Shown here piece by piece: positions 10,761-22,176 of a stretch of DNA of 64,000 bases. The DNA comes from Isoetes taiwanensis (taxonomy: Eukaryota > Streptophyta > Lycopodiopsida > Isoetales > Isoetaceae). Positions within the stretch are counted from its first letter, which is position 1. Every line of letters starts with the position of its first letter. The notes under the pieces were generated by a model. The model worked only from the letters and a program-made list of their open reading frames with translations, was not told where the DNA came from and did not search any database. The translations under genes and the position numbers were made by a program. Location of the stretch: the NCBI GenBank assembly GCA_021234155.1, contig JAJEKV010000005.1, forward strand, positions 24,631,584 through 24,695,583. The letters run 5' to 3'.

Positions 10761-12869
10761 ATGTTCTTTGAAGAAAGGAAGGATGTGTTTGCTTGGGATT
10801 ATTCTGAGCTTACTGGTATTAAAGCTGAGGTATGCCAATTTGAAATCAAGATTAAGGAAGGATGTAAACCTATTTTTCAAAAACTGAGAAGAATTAATGC
10901 TTCATTGATGGGATTGATTAAAGATGAGTTGGATAAAATGCTAGATGCAGGTGTTATTATTGAAATCATTAATCCAGAATGGGTGTCTTGCATTGTACCT
11001 ATAGAGAAAAAAAGTGGTGCTTTAAGGATCTGCATTGACTATCGAGATCTTAACAAAGCTACCATCAAGGACTGCTATCCCTTGCCTTTTTTAGAAGAAA
11101 TTTTATATGCTGTAGCAGGGAAAGAGGTGTACTCATTTCTAGATGGATTTTCAGGATTTAATCAAATTGGCATTAAGGAAGAAGACCAACCCAAGACCTC
11201 TTTTATTACCCCTTGGGGAACTTATGCAATGAAGAGCATGCCTTTTGGGCTAATGAATGCACCTGCTACTTTCCAGAGAGCTATGGATGTTATTTTTAGG
11301 CCTATGTCTCCTCAAGAATTCAGAGTTTATTTGGATGACCTTTGCTTAGGATCTCACCCTAATTTGGAATTGTTTGCAAAAATATGCTCTTTGTGCAGGG
11401 AATCTGGAGTCAACCTTAACCCAAAGAAATGTATTTTTTTTTCATCCAAAGGGCAACTTTTGGGGCAAGAGGTATCCACCAATGGTATACAAGTGGCACA
11501 AGAAAAAGTTGAAGCCCTCAAAAAACTGGTACCCCCCAAAAATTTGAAGCAGGTCAAAAGTTTTATTGGCATGACTAGTTTTCTTAGGATGTATATTCCT
11601 AATTTTGCTCACATTATAAGTCCTATTTCTAAGCCGACAAGGATAGGCAGGATTTCCAAATCTGAGAGCAAGTATGTCCCTGTGACATGGTCACCAGATT
11701 GTCAAGAGTCTTTTGAGTTGCTTATAAAGTCCATTTGTGAGGCTACTCTTCTAAAAAAAACTGATTTGAACAAGCCATTTGAGGTCTATATTACCATCAC
11801 TAAAAAAGCCATAGGCCTAGCTATTCTGCAGGATAAGCACACCATAGCTTTTGCCAGCAAACAGTGGAGTTCAACTGAAGAAAAATACACTAGAATGGAG
11901 AAGAGTGCTATGTTCCTCATTGACAGACAAGGTCACTTACTATTGAAGAGTTCTGTTCAAGTCTATATGAAGCAAAATCCAACGGGTTTGTTATTTGGTA
12001 AGGCTACCTCTAAACCAAAAATTCAAAGGTGGGCTTGCAAGCTACAAACCTTTGATATTTCCATAAAAGAGTTACACCAGGTGAAGAGTCCCAGTCTTTA
12101 TTTACCTTACATTTTCTTTGATCATGAGGATGCAGTAGAAGTTGTTGACTTTGTGGATGCCTTAGCTTATTTGCAGGCATATGATGAAGAGCAGAACCAA
12201 CAGGATTGGCCTCAGGAAATGCAACAGGAAATGCCCTCAGGGCTGACCTTGAGCCAGCAAAGGAGATTTAAAGAAAAGTGTAGGCAATTTAAAATGATTA
12301 ATGATGTTTTATGTAAAGTCAACAGGGATGGACTATTACTGAGGTGTGTCAATCAAGAGGAATCTGCTTTGATCATTAGAGAAATGCATGAAGGAGTATG
12401 TGGAGGCCATTTTGCTGGAGATACTACTGCCAAAAAAATTCTCAGGTCAGGTTATTATTGGCCTACAATATTTAAAGATTGTTATACTGCTATAAAATCT
12501 TGCCACAAGTGTCAAATATTTGGCAAAAGGATCCTCCTTCCAGCTGCACTAAACCCCATCATTTCTCCAGGACCTTTTCAAATATGGAGATTAGATTATA
12601 TTGGCCCTATTAACCCCCCTTCTGCAGGACAACATCAGCACATTATTGTAGCTACAGATTATTTTACCAAGTGGGCAGAGGCAATTCCTTTAAGACAGGC
12701 TAATGCCATTACAACAGCAAAGTTATTACATGAGTATATTTGTGCAAGGTTTGGTATTCCTCTACAATTGCATTCTGATAGAGGTACTCCTTTTGTGAAC
12801 GAAGTTATTGCTAATTTATTGACCATTCTTAAGGTCAAACATACCAAGAGCTCCTCCTACTATCCCTAA
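10761..12869 (+). CDS. Reverse transcriptase, degenerate gypsy RNase H and integrase, element B
   Basis: 702 codons. RT runs over about residues 40-230: motif A FLDGFSGFNQ (127-136), PFGLMNAPATFQ (161-172), YLDD (190-193). The gypsy RNase H region (340-440) reads FEVYITITKKAIG, without the catalytic Asp usually found there. Integrase follows, with zinc-binding HEGVCGGHFAG and CHKC, and catalytic D in LDYIGP and HSDRGTPF. It would make cDNA and insert it. The frame ends at a nonsense change (CAA to TAA) right after KSSSYYP, just before the catalytic Glu, so integrase is split. Confidence 0.88.
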   Translation: MFFEERKDVFAWDYSELTGIKAEVCQFEIKIKEGCKPIFQKLRRINASLMGLIKDELDKMLDAGVIIEIINPEWVSCIVPIEKKSGALRICIDYRDLNKATIKDCYPLPFLEEILYAVAGKEVYSFLDGFSGFNQIGIKEEDQPKTSFITPWGTYAMKSMPFGLMNAPATFQRAMDVIFRPMSPQEFRVYLDDLCLGSHPNLELFAKICSLCRESGVNLNPKKCIFFSSKGQLLGQEVSTNGIQVAQEKVEALKKLVPPKNLKQVKSFIGMTSFLRMYIPNFAHIISPISKPTRIGRISKSESKYVPVTWSPDCQESFELLIKSICEATLLKKTDLNKPFEVYITITKKAIGLAILQDKHTIAFASKQWSSTEEKYTRMEKSAMFLIDRQGHLLLKSSVQVYMKQNPTGLLFGKATSKPKIQRWACKLQTFDISIKELHQVKSPSLYLPYIFFDHEDAVEVVDFVDALAYLQAYDEEQNQQDWPQEMQQEMPSGLTLSQQRRFKEKCRQFKMINDVLCKVNRDGLLLRCVNQEESALIIREMHEGVCGGHFAGDTTAKKILRSGYYWPTIFKDCYTAIKSCHKCQIFGKRILLPAALNPIISPGPFQIWRLDYIGPINPPSAGQHQHIIVATDYFTKWAEAIPLRQANAITTAKLLHEYICARFGIPLQLHSDRGTPFVNEVIANLLTILKVKHTKSSSYYP

Positions 12870-13450
12870 GGTAATGGTCAAGCAGAAGCTACTAATAAAG
12901 TTTTGAAAAGCATTTTGCAGAAAACAGTGGAAGATAATCAAAGAGATTGGCATGTCAAACTGGTGGATGCTCTATGGGCTTATAGAGTCACCATTAAAGC
13001 AGCAACCACTCATATACCCTTCAATCTAGTATATGGCATTGAAGCTGTACTTCCAGTAGAACTTGAGCTTCCATCTCTGAGGTTAGCCCATAAGTTAGAT
13101 TTGCCTTTTGAATATGCTTTGCAGGAAAGACTGGATACCCTTTTACATTTAGAGGAATATAGGATGGAAGCTGAGAATGCTAATTTGCTAAAAAAAGCCA
13201 AAGATTTGGCTGCTTTCAAAGTCGCTCATAAAATCTGAGGGAACTTTCAAAACTGGAGAGTTAGCTCTAAAATGGAATAAATCAAGGGAAGACTCGGCTA
13301 GTAAGTTTGAAAATCTCTGGGAAGGTCCCTATGAGGTGTTGGAACCTGCAGGCACCAATTCTTATTGGTTAAAGGAATTAACTTCAGGGGTGCCACTTCC
13401 AAATCCTATCAACACTATTCACCTGAAAAGGTACTGGGATCAGCATATAT
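12870..13450 (+). pseudogene. Integrase C-terminal part, element B
   Basis: This continues integrase beyond the 12867-12869 stop. The catalytic Glu region (QAEATNKVLK) and the C-terminal domain are recognisable, open from 12903 to 13238. A small indel at about 13235 (after AHKI) shifts the frame. The last residues (NTIHLKRYWDQH) are in a third frame and end by about 13450. Confidence 0.75.
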
Positions 13451-14350
13451 GCTTGTCTCTTTTTATGCTCTAAAACTTAGACAAGTTAGGATTAAAGTTA
13501 AATATTAGATAGGTTGGATTTGATTTCACTTTGTTTTAAATTTAGAACTAATGTCTTCATTGAGTTTATATTTGCAGATTAGCCAGTATGAAGGATGAGC
13601 TATCAAACAGCTTCAGAACAAGGATTTTTATTAATTGCCAAGTGTCATTTGCAGGAGAACCCTTTTTTCCATCTTCATCTGTCTCATTGTGGTCTTGCCC
13701 TCCATTCAGACATGTACTCTCATTTTATCTCCCTAAATGTGCATTCTGCAAATTCAGCTTCACCATTATAGCAGAGTTGCAAAGATCAAGATTAACTTGT
13801 TTGTATGTTTCCATGACAGGTGCATCCTTTCTCCATCTTTACTCATCTGTCATAAGTGGTCCTGCCATCCATTTAAACTCCTTATTCTTGTTTTCATTCC
13901 CAAAAGAAAGCACTTTGCAATTCAGCTTCACCATCATGGCAGAGTTGCACTTTTAAGGATCAGGGAAGCATACATTTTCTTGTTTTGGCGAGATCTCAAC
14001 TTTTGCACATTCACTTCACCCTCTCACACTCCATTTCCATCACCACCTTACTATATTCACACTCATTCTTACCTTTTCTTTTCACACATTTTCTTGTTTT
14101 GGCGAGATTCCCACATTTACACACTCACCTCATCTCATACACTCCATTTCCATCACTACCTTATCATATTCACACTCATTCTCACTTTTTCTCACTCACT
14201 TACATCCTCACACCACCTTACTCACTTCTATTTCACCAACACTTACACTTTACTCCTTCTTTTTACCATAATTCTCACTTAGACACTTTGGAGCAAATAT
14301 GAACACCCCTTATGGCTGAGGGGACCAGCCATTTTCTTGTTTTGGCGAGA
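13451..14350 (+). other. Long 3' untranslated region of element B
   Basis: About 0.9 kb, C/T-rich, with no convincing gene. It contains internal repeats of an about 190-bp unit (CTTCACCATNATNGCAGAGTTGCA motif) and three copies of TTTTCTTGTTTTGGCGAGA at about 13976, 14092 and 14332. The last copy directly abuts the 3' LTR. Overlapping open frames here are low-complexity. Confidence 0.6.
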
Positions 14351-15108
14351 TGTTGCCCCCAAAGGGCAACATACTAACTGTTGGTTCATGTATTGAAGTA
14401 GGTCAAGTTATTGTGGAAGAATTAAATAAAAAAGAAGCTTGGTAGTCAACATTGATATGAAGGTCAAACAATATTAATCTTCAAAGGTCAACTCCTATGG
14501 AAGATGCTTTATCTGAGGTCAAAGGTATTCAAAGGATGCTCTATGATATTCTGGGTTGTGAAGATTGGAAGATGCTTTTTGAAGTTTGGAAGACAAAGTT
14601 TGGAAGACCCCATGGTATTTGATTCCACCTCCTAGCCATTTTTTATTCATATTCTTACCCCCATTTCGAAATTTTCCTAGTTATATTTCTCTCATGCCTA
14701 AATCTTCCCATGCTCACTTTTTTGCCAATTATACCATGCTTGCCTAAGTCCTTCTTTTCTAAAGGCCTTTTGTTCACCCCAAAGGATGATCTTCCCATTC
14801 CATATCTTTTCTCTCATTTTTTCCATATTACATTCTTGCAAATGTACCTAGCCCAACCCTTATTTGCAAATTCTTATGCTCCCTCACTTCATTTACCAAA
14901 TGTGCCTAATTACCCATGCCACCCAAGTATCCCCCATGGAATATTCCAGTCATGGTATCTACCTAGCATATTCCCCAAATTATTAGGGTTGCTATAGACC
15001 CAAATGACTTCACAATTATTTTTGGGTATCTATTGAACCATGGCCTAGCTTTTCAAAATGGCTGAATACAGCATATTCTTGGTTTATACCTCCAAAAATA
15101 CGGCCACC
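14351..15108 (+). repeat. 3' LTR of element B, interrupted
   Basis: It begins TGTTGCCC-CCAAA-GGGCAACA and follows B's 5' LTR almost base for base until CGGCCACC at 15108. The LTR of element C starts there instead of the expected GTATCGCGC. The remaining about 1.16 kb of this LTR is not found in the window. Confidence 0.85.
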
Positions 15109-17464
15109 TGTTGCCCTGCTATGGCAACATGGCAAGGTGCCATCAAATCTTATTCATGTTGCAGGAAAAAGGGAGATATTATGTTGAAGAACCAACTGAA
15201 GAACCAAGTGAAGACATTGAACTGGAATCAAGGTCACACATTGAGAGGATCTAAGCATCTAGAAGTTTGGAAGACCCCTATGAAGTTTGCAAGCTATGAA
15301 GTGGTATCTTTTCTCCTTCATGTTGTCATTTCTATTCCACTCCCTCACATCTACCTCATCTCCCACATACCATCACCCTATACCATTATGCAGCTCACAC
15401 GTAGCCTTTTGTTCCATAGTTGACCTACCACTATCTAAGGCACATTTTCAAAGTTGTTACACCAAAAAGATTGCCTAAGCATCAAGTTTTATATCATCTT
15501 TTTCATCATACCACTCCATTATCACACACTCCACACCAAGTGGCTAAAGCCAAAAAGCATTTTATGCTAGCCAAAGTAAAAAAAAAAGAGGGGAAAAGAA
15601 AAGCTAAACACGAGTTTGCCTAGTCACCACCTCCAAGTGACATGGCATGATGACTAGATACACATGTCATCACTTACAAAGCCACTTTGGTCCATCCATC
15701 ATTTGCCACCTCCATATGTCATTCACCAAGTTGCCACCTAAGCAACAAGTGTCCACATCATCACATCACTCCATACCATTTCATCACTCAACATCATTAC
15801 ATCATTCCACATCATCACACCACCTTGCATCATCAAAAGATGACTAGGCAAATTTTGACCAAACCCAAAAGCTTGGTCAACCATAAGATTGAAATACTTG
15901 GTAAATGTGCCTATTAGCCTTGTTCTTCCTCCTTGCCACCTCACCAAGTCCCATGCCTAATGCCTACTCACTCTATCCATTTTTTCCTACAAAATCAAGG
16001 TATTGCATTTGAGAGTTTGATGATATCACCTAGTAGCCCTCATGAAATCATGCCACCTGGCACAAAAAATTTTGGAAAAAGAGTGTGAATTGATCTTCTA
16101 AATGGCTTCCTTGGGAAACGTGCTTCATTCAAAAAATGGCAAAACCTACCTACATCTACCCCCCTACCTATCTACCCTCTCATCCTCTGCCAAGTGGCGT
16201 CCCCCCTGGCATGCCAAGTCGAAACACGAGCCGAGCTTGGCGTGGGAGGAGACCACGTAATCAAGAGAGAGGAAAATAGTTCTCTATTTATACCTTGGCC
16301 CATTTTTTGATTCCTACCTGTGGGATAATTGCTCTCAAGAAAACTCCGAACCCTAAAATGTAACTTGCCAAGAACTTGTTTTTCTTCGATCGAACTGAGC
16401 AATCATTACATTGTCTAACCATTTCTGTCCTGTTACACCCAAAGAAATATCTAAACCAACCAAAAACATGGCCAAGATCCCGAATTTGCCAAGATCCGGC
16501 CCGAAAAGCGAGTTTTTTAAAGGGGATTCATTCGATAGAAAGATTCGTGGGCTTTTTGCGCGATTCAAAGATGAAGTACACGAAGAGTGAAGTCGAAATG
16601 ATCTTTGAGAGTTCCTCCTACCTCAAGGGATCTGTCCCGAGGCACATTATGATCAATTTGTATCGAAAAAATTCATGATTTGTATGTTTTATAGATGTCT
16701 GTTGATTGATCGTCTTGATCATTAACACGATGTTAAATGAGATGACTTTGATTCCAGTTTAATGAAAATCTGACCTTGGGAAATATTATTTGGTGCATCT
16801 TGCATTTGAATTAATTCAAGAAATAAAAAAAAGGGGGGGCCACATCTCTGTATCTGGTTGCATATAAATCTCTAGTTGCATTAAGTTAATCATTTAGGAA
16901 AGAAAAGATCAAAAAGGGAGGTGAAAGATCAATCTCCTGATGTTTTAAAGTCTGTCACGTTTTCTTATGAATATGAGATGCTCAGAGACACTTTTCAAAT
17001 AACAAACTGAATTTTTTGACTTTGAAAATGGCATGCTCTTATTGTGCAGGTCTCATGTTCATTGTCTGAGTTTAGTTGGATCAAAAATTCATCATCGTTT
17101 TCATTTGGCAAAATTTAGTGCACTGTCCAGTCCATTGACCAATTTCTGACTTAGTCAAGAATCAATATTTCTCACCAACCGTGGAGACTCTTTGCACAGG
17201 CTTTCTACAACACTTTTTTTTAGATATCATGGTTGCATGCTATGCTTGTTTGGGTTCAAAATGTCGAATGCATTGATTTCTGTGCCTGTTAGAATAAGAC
17301 TACCTTTTCTGGCTTTAGGGAAACTAGTGAAATCTTGTTTTCTGGAAGTTTAAGCACAGATATTCCAGCACAGAGTGATCACCTCAAGTGATCTGGAGGT
17401 CCTAGACCAAGATTATTGCTTCTTTGACCTGAGGTTGGTGGCTCAGCCAGGTTTGCCATCAACA
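15109..17464 (+). repeat. 5' LTR of gypsy element C (family 2, about 2356 bp)
   Basis: It starts TGTTGCC-CTGCTAT-GGCAACA, the same kind of terminal hairpin as family 1, and ends GCCATCAACA. It contains GATCACCTCAAGTGATC plus CTGGAGGTCCTAGACC at about 17376-17406. Away from these signals it is largely unrelated to the family-1 LTR. No gene is seen; ORFs at 15058-16678 are LTR sequence. Confidence 0.8.
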
Positions 17465-17467
17465 TTT

Positions 17468-17485
17468 TGGAGGTCCTACCGAGAT
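17468..17485 (+). other. Primer binding site candidate, element C
   Basis: TGGAGGTCCTACCGAGAT lies three bases after the LTR end. It differs from the family-1 site by one base (T to C at the eighth position). Confidence 0.6.
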
Positions 17486-17509
17486 TTCCACCTGGTTTTC
17501 GAAGAACTC

Positions 17510-18706
17510 ATGGCTCCTAGAAGAAATGAACAGCAAGAAGCTCCAGAACCATTGGAACCACAAGGAGTACCTGTTGCAACTGTGGTACAGCCAAATTGTG
17601 CAATCCCACAGTATTTTGAGCTAAGTTTGCCCATTACTCCACCCATATTTGAACCAACTATGAATGCTAACCATTTTCTGAAAGTATTTGATGAATATTA
17701 TAGAGATTATGGTTGTAAAAAGGGCTGTAGATTTTCTGAGTTTAAGAGATGCATGAAATCTGATGAGGCATATGCTTGGTGTGAGCATGTGACCTCAGTT
17801 ATGGGCACTGATACGTACGAGAGTCTTGTGCAGCAATTTTTGGCTAGGTTTGGCAAACTTTCTACCCCTCAAGAGTTAGCAAATGAGCTACAGACTTTTT
17901 GCATAAGGGCAGGTGAGAGTATCAACCACTATGTGGAAAGGTTTAGTGCATACCTGAGAAAATGCCAAAAGAGTCAGGTACCTACTCCCACACCCTATTT
18001 CGTGGCTGCTTTCATTAAGGGACTGTCACCAAGGCCTAAGGTGCACAGAAAGATGCTAAAAATTCAAAATCAGGAAGGTTTTGATACCATACACAAGGCT
18101 TTTGAAAAAACAACTAAAATCTCTAATGATATGTCTTTTTTACCTGATAACCATGTAAACCATTATGCTGACCCTTTCTATCCAGATTATGAGCAGGAGT
18201 ATGAGCAGGTGCCTGTGTATGCAGTGCAAAAAGAAAGAAGAAAATCCAAAGATGAAGAAGCCACACCTAAAATTAATGAGTCCAAGAGTGAGATGGCTAA
18301 AATGTCTGAGACCATTGCAGAACTGACCAAACAACTTTTGGAATTGAAGAACAGCAAAAAAACTTATCCTCCTTGTGCACATTGTTTCAAAGATACTCAT
18401 CCTTCTGATATTTGCTATTACAGGGCATGCTTAAAATGTGGAAAGAAAGGTCATTTTGGAAAAATCTGCCCTGTGTGCAATTTCTGCAAGGAGATAGGTC
18501 ATCTTGAAGACAAATGTTTTGTTAAAGAATACTTTGACAAGCAAGACAAAGGCAAGAAATTGGAAGGAACATCTGCCATTAGGTTTGTGGAGGAATATGA
18601 GGAGCAAGAAGAGATCATGGTGGTACAAACAAGAAAAATGTTGGAAAATGGAACACCTGCAGATAAAGGTATGAGCAAGAACATTCCTATCAACAAAGAA
18701 GTTTAG
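17510..18706 (+). CDS. Gag of gypsy element C
   Basis: The start is the ATG at 17510 (MAPRRNE), matching the MAP start of B and E; the open frame extends back into the LTR. The protein is about 398 residues: a capsid-like region (EAYAWCEHV, YESLVQQFLARFGKL, HYVERFSAYLRKC), a Lys/Glu-rich linker and three zinc knuckles (CAHCFKDTHPSDIC, CLKCGKKGHFGKIC, CNFCKEIGHLEDKC). It is uninterrupted and clearly homologous to, but well diverged from, the Gag of B and E. The frame stops at 18706, and protease follows in another frame. Confidence 0.88.
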   Translation: MAPRRNEQQEAPEPLEPQGVPVATVVQPNCAIPQYFELSLPITPPIFEPTMNANHFLKVFDEYYRDYGCKKGCRFSEFKRCMKSDEAYAWCEHVTSVMGTDTYESLVQQFLARFGKLSTPQELANELQTFCIRAGESINHYVERFSAYLRKCQKSQVPTPTPYFVAAFIKGLSPRPKVHRKMLKIQNQEGFDTIHKAFEKTTKISNDMSFLPDNHVNHYADPFYPDYEQEYEQVPVYAVQKERRKSKDEEATPKINESKSEMAKMSETIAELTKQLLELKNSKKTYPPCAHCFKDTHPSDICYYRACLKCGKKGHFGKICPVCNFCKEIGHLEDKCFVKEYFDKQDKGKKLEGTSAIRFVEEYEEQEEIMVVQTRKMLENGTPADKGMSKNIPINKEV

Positions 18707-19024
18707 GTAATAGCTCCACCACCTTTTGAGAAATTTAATAAAAAGGACAAAGAGTTAGATGAGCTAGATATGATCCTGAAAAGTTCTAAAGTAAGTATAG
18801 ATCTCCTCACGCTTCTCAGAATTGCACCTAGCTATAGAGAGAAAATAGTGAAGTCTAATAATGTTGAACAAATTTCATTTACTAATGTGCATGAGACAGA
18901 GAAAGTTGTATTAACTCAAGAAGAAAAGGATCCAGGTGCCTTCACTTGCTCAGCTAGTTTAGGTAACTTGCATTTATCTAGGGTCTTGCTAGATGGAGGC
19001 TCCCCACTAAATGTCATGCCTCAG
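18707..19024 (+). pseudogene. Truncated protease, element C
   Basis: The open stretch from 18770 includes IAPSYREK, DPGAFTCSASLG and the active site VLLDGGSPLNVMP. It is cut immediately afterwards at 19024 by the LTR of element D. RT and integrase of C are absent from the window. Confidence 0.8.
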
Positions 19025-20978
19025 TGTTGACCCTAAACCTGGCTTATAGGTCAACCACAAGAATCCAATTCAAGTTTTCACTCAAATTGGGGTTAGGACC
19101 TCCAGATCACTTAAGGTGATCAGTCTATGCAAGAAAATTCCAAAGATAAGTTCAAAAAGTTTGAGTTCTATACCTTTCCCATTTTCAAAAAATGGTACCT
19201 TTGCCAAAACAATTGTAGTGTTGGGAAGCAGATAGATGTTTTGAGTCAGATGCTGTAGACTTGGTCAAAAAAGTTGTAGGTAACCAACAGCAAAGCCTCT
19301 GACCAAGTCAGAGACTCAATCTGTGAGTTATTCGAGCTCAAAGTGAGGTCAAATTTTGGTCAATAGAGGTCAAATGTAGAAAACAGTGATCAGGAATTGA
19401 GATTTGGAGTTGCCAATCACTTTTTTGGGAATTTCCAAAGTAGGTAGATTGCAATGATACTGGGGAAGGTAGGCAAGCAGTCAAATACTAGTTTGGAGGT
19501 GTATAGGTATTTTTTGTGGCTGGATTTGGCAAAATACAGTCTAGACTGCTCAAACCCGAGAGCAATTTTTTTGAATTTGAGCTACACTTGGTATTTTTGA
19601 GTGATTCCAACTCCTTTGGCTTTCTTAACACCCAAAGATGAGTGGCAGACAGACCAAGGGCGCTAAAAACACCCAGAGATTTTTCTATAGAATTTTTTGT
19701 GGTGAGAATTGCTAAGGAAAATATCAGAGACAAATTCAACAACTTGACAGACAATTTGGATTGATATGAAGGTAGATATATCAAGATAACAACAGATAAG
19801 GATGCTTCATAGCTTCAAGTACAAGAAAATAATCATCAAAAGTCATAAGGTAATTTCTGAAAGTAATGTCAACTAAATCTTGTAGATCCAGTTGAGGAGA
19901 GCTCAAGAACTTCAAGGATCGTCCAGATCTTGCTCAGCAATGATCAATGTATGATCTGAATACTTCTGGGCCTTCAAAAATCTTCTGTTATTGTTTCCCG
20001 GTATATATGTTTTTGATTTAACGGTTCCAGCATTTTAGGGCTTAAATTTAGGCTTGATGAGATGCTTAAGAGCGGAAATGCAGAAATAGATAGGTTTTGA
20101 GTTCAATGATTCCATTCCGCGTGATTCGAAGCAGGTTTCCATAATTAGGGTTCTTGAAGGTATTTTTCCAGAAAATCCCGCTGACACGATGACAAGTATT
20201 TCTTGAGGTATATCCCAAGAATATCTTTGTATTTATCAATTTTAGAAAGATAGGCCATGGTCCATAAGGGTACCACAAAATAATTATGAGTCTTAACCCA
20301 TTTGGGTCTATGGCAACCCTAATTTCTTTGGGGAATATTCTAGATGGGTACCGAAAATGGGATATTAATGGAACATATTTGAGTGGCATAGGTACACATA
20401 ATGGTAAAGAACAAGGAGGCACAAAAGCTTGTGAAAAAAAAGATTATGCCAAGGGTATGTGGTAAGGGTGCAATATGAAGAATGAAAATAAGGCAAAGGG
20501 GTATGAAATGGGTAGGACATCCATGGGAAAATGTGGTAAGAAAGGTACTTTTGGCAAGGCAAAATATGATTTGCAAAAGGTGAGCAAAGAAGAATATGAG
20601 TGTGAGGGAAAATGACTAGGGGAAATTCAAAAAGGAAGGTGAGAATAAGATATGGGGGGGGTAGGCGGATGGAACCAAATACCATGGGATCTTCTAAACT
20701 TTGAACTTCCAATCTTCAAAAAAAAATGCCTTCCAAACTTCTTTAACCCAGAATCTTCTAGAGCATATTCTTGACTAAGCACTTTGACCTTGAATAAAGT
20801 ACCTCATGTGAGTTTTGAACCTTGAGCACTTGTTGGCTTGAGAAATGAACACCCTTTGACCTCCATATCAATGTTGACTGCCAAGAATCTTCCAAACTTT
20901 GACCTAGTATTCCAAGATAAGTTGACCTAGTTTTGAATGCATGGATCACAAGTAGCATGTTGCCCTTTGGGGGCAACA
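19025..20978 (-). repeat. 3' LTR of gypsy element D (1954 bp)
   Basis: Read on the - strand it begins TGTTGCCC-CCAAA-GGGCAACA at 20978 and ends GGGTCAACA at 19025. Upstream on the - strand is the typical GGCTGAGGGGACCAGCC ... TTGTTTTGGCGAGA sequence that precedes the 3' LTR in B and E. This fixes it as the 3' LTR of a - strand element. Its PBS-mimic block reads CTGGAGGTCCTAACC. No gene is present; ORFs in it are noise. Confidence 0.85.
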
Positions 20979-21839
20979 TCTCGCCAAAACAAGAAAAAAG
21001 GCTGGTCCCCTCAGCCATATAATGTCAAAAGTGAATAAGTAGAGGGGTCTTCAACTTTGTACCAAAGTGTCTGTGATAGAGTAAAAGTGCAAATGTTGGT
21101 GATGGTGAAATGATGTAGGTGGGATATGGTGAGTGAGAGAAGGCAAAAATGGATGTGAAAATGACAAGGTGATGATGGAGTGATGGTGAATGGAATATGG
21201 TGAGTGAGAAGAGATAAAAGTGAATGTGAATATGACAAGATGATAATGAAATGGAGATGAAATGAGTGTACAAGTGTTTGAAACTTCGCCAAAACAAGAA
21301 AATGTGTGTATCCTTCTTGATCTTCAACAAGTGCAACTCTGCTATGATGGTAAAGATGAATTGCGAGTGCTTTTTCTTCAGTAGGGAATGAGAACAAGAA
21401 TGAGGAGTTTAGATGGAAGGTAGGGCCACTTATGACAGATGAAAAACATGGAGGAAGAGTGCACTTTTGTCATGGAAACACATAAACCAATTAGTCTCAA
21501 AACCTTGCAACTCTGCTATGATGGTGAAGGTGATTTTGCAGAGTGCTGCTAGGGTATGGAAAACAAGAATAGAGGGTTGGATGGATGGTAGGAATGTTTA
21601 AGACAGGTGAATAAAAATGGAAGAAAGAATGCTCCTGCAAATGACACTTGGTAGTTATTAGTATCAACCCTGTTCTTGAGATCACCTGTATTGCTTTTAC
21701 GGTCAAATCAACCTAAAAACATGAAACCAATTCTATTAGAGTAAAGTGCTCAAAGTCGACCGTTTCTATCTTTGAAATAGTGTGCTTAAAGATCTAACTG
21801 ATTTAACTACTTTAAACCTACCATAAATCTTCAAACTTT
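20979..21839 (-). other. 3' untranslated region of element D
   Basis: On the - strand it matches the C/T-rich repeated 3' regions of B and E, including the GCAGAGTTGCA repeats and TTTTGGCGAGA motifs. There is no gene. Confidence 0.7.
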
Positions 21840-22053
21840 TTAATGAGAGAATAGGGACAAGCAAGCATGCTGGTCCCAATACCTTTTCAGGTGCAAGATA
21901 TTGATTGGATTTGGCAGGGGCATTCCTGAGGCAACTTCTTGTAGCCAATAAGAGTTAGTACCTGCAGGTTCCAGTACTACAAATGGTCCTTCCCAAATAT
22001 TGTCAAATTTGCCAGCTGAGTCTTCCTTTGACTTGTTCCATTTGAGAGCAAGT
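21840..22053 (-). pseudogene. Integrase C-terminal fragment, element D
   Basis: The - strand encodes LKWNKSKEDSAGKFDNIWEG and VLEPAGTNSYWLQE and ends LKRYWDQHACLSLFSH*, the same C-terminus as in B and E. It is cut at about 22053, where LINE sequence begins. The rest of D is not found anywhere in the window, so D is a 3' fragment. Confidence 0.8.
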
Positions 22054-22176
22054 GGTGTATTTTTTACATCAAATGCAAAAACAAATCATTGGAATGCTAT
22101 AGTTTTTGAACGGACAAAAAGAAAGGGATGGAGATCTTTGGAACTATTTTGCATGCGGGGACAGCTCATCCCAACT

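Noticed and set aside
14351-15108. Solo LTR at 14351
   Set aside because: It is preceded by B's pol and 3' region and matches B's 5' LTR, so it is B's interrupted 3' LTR.
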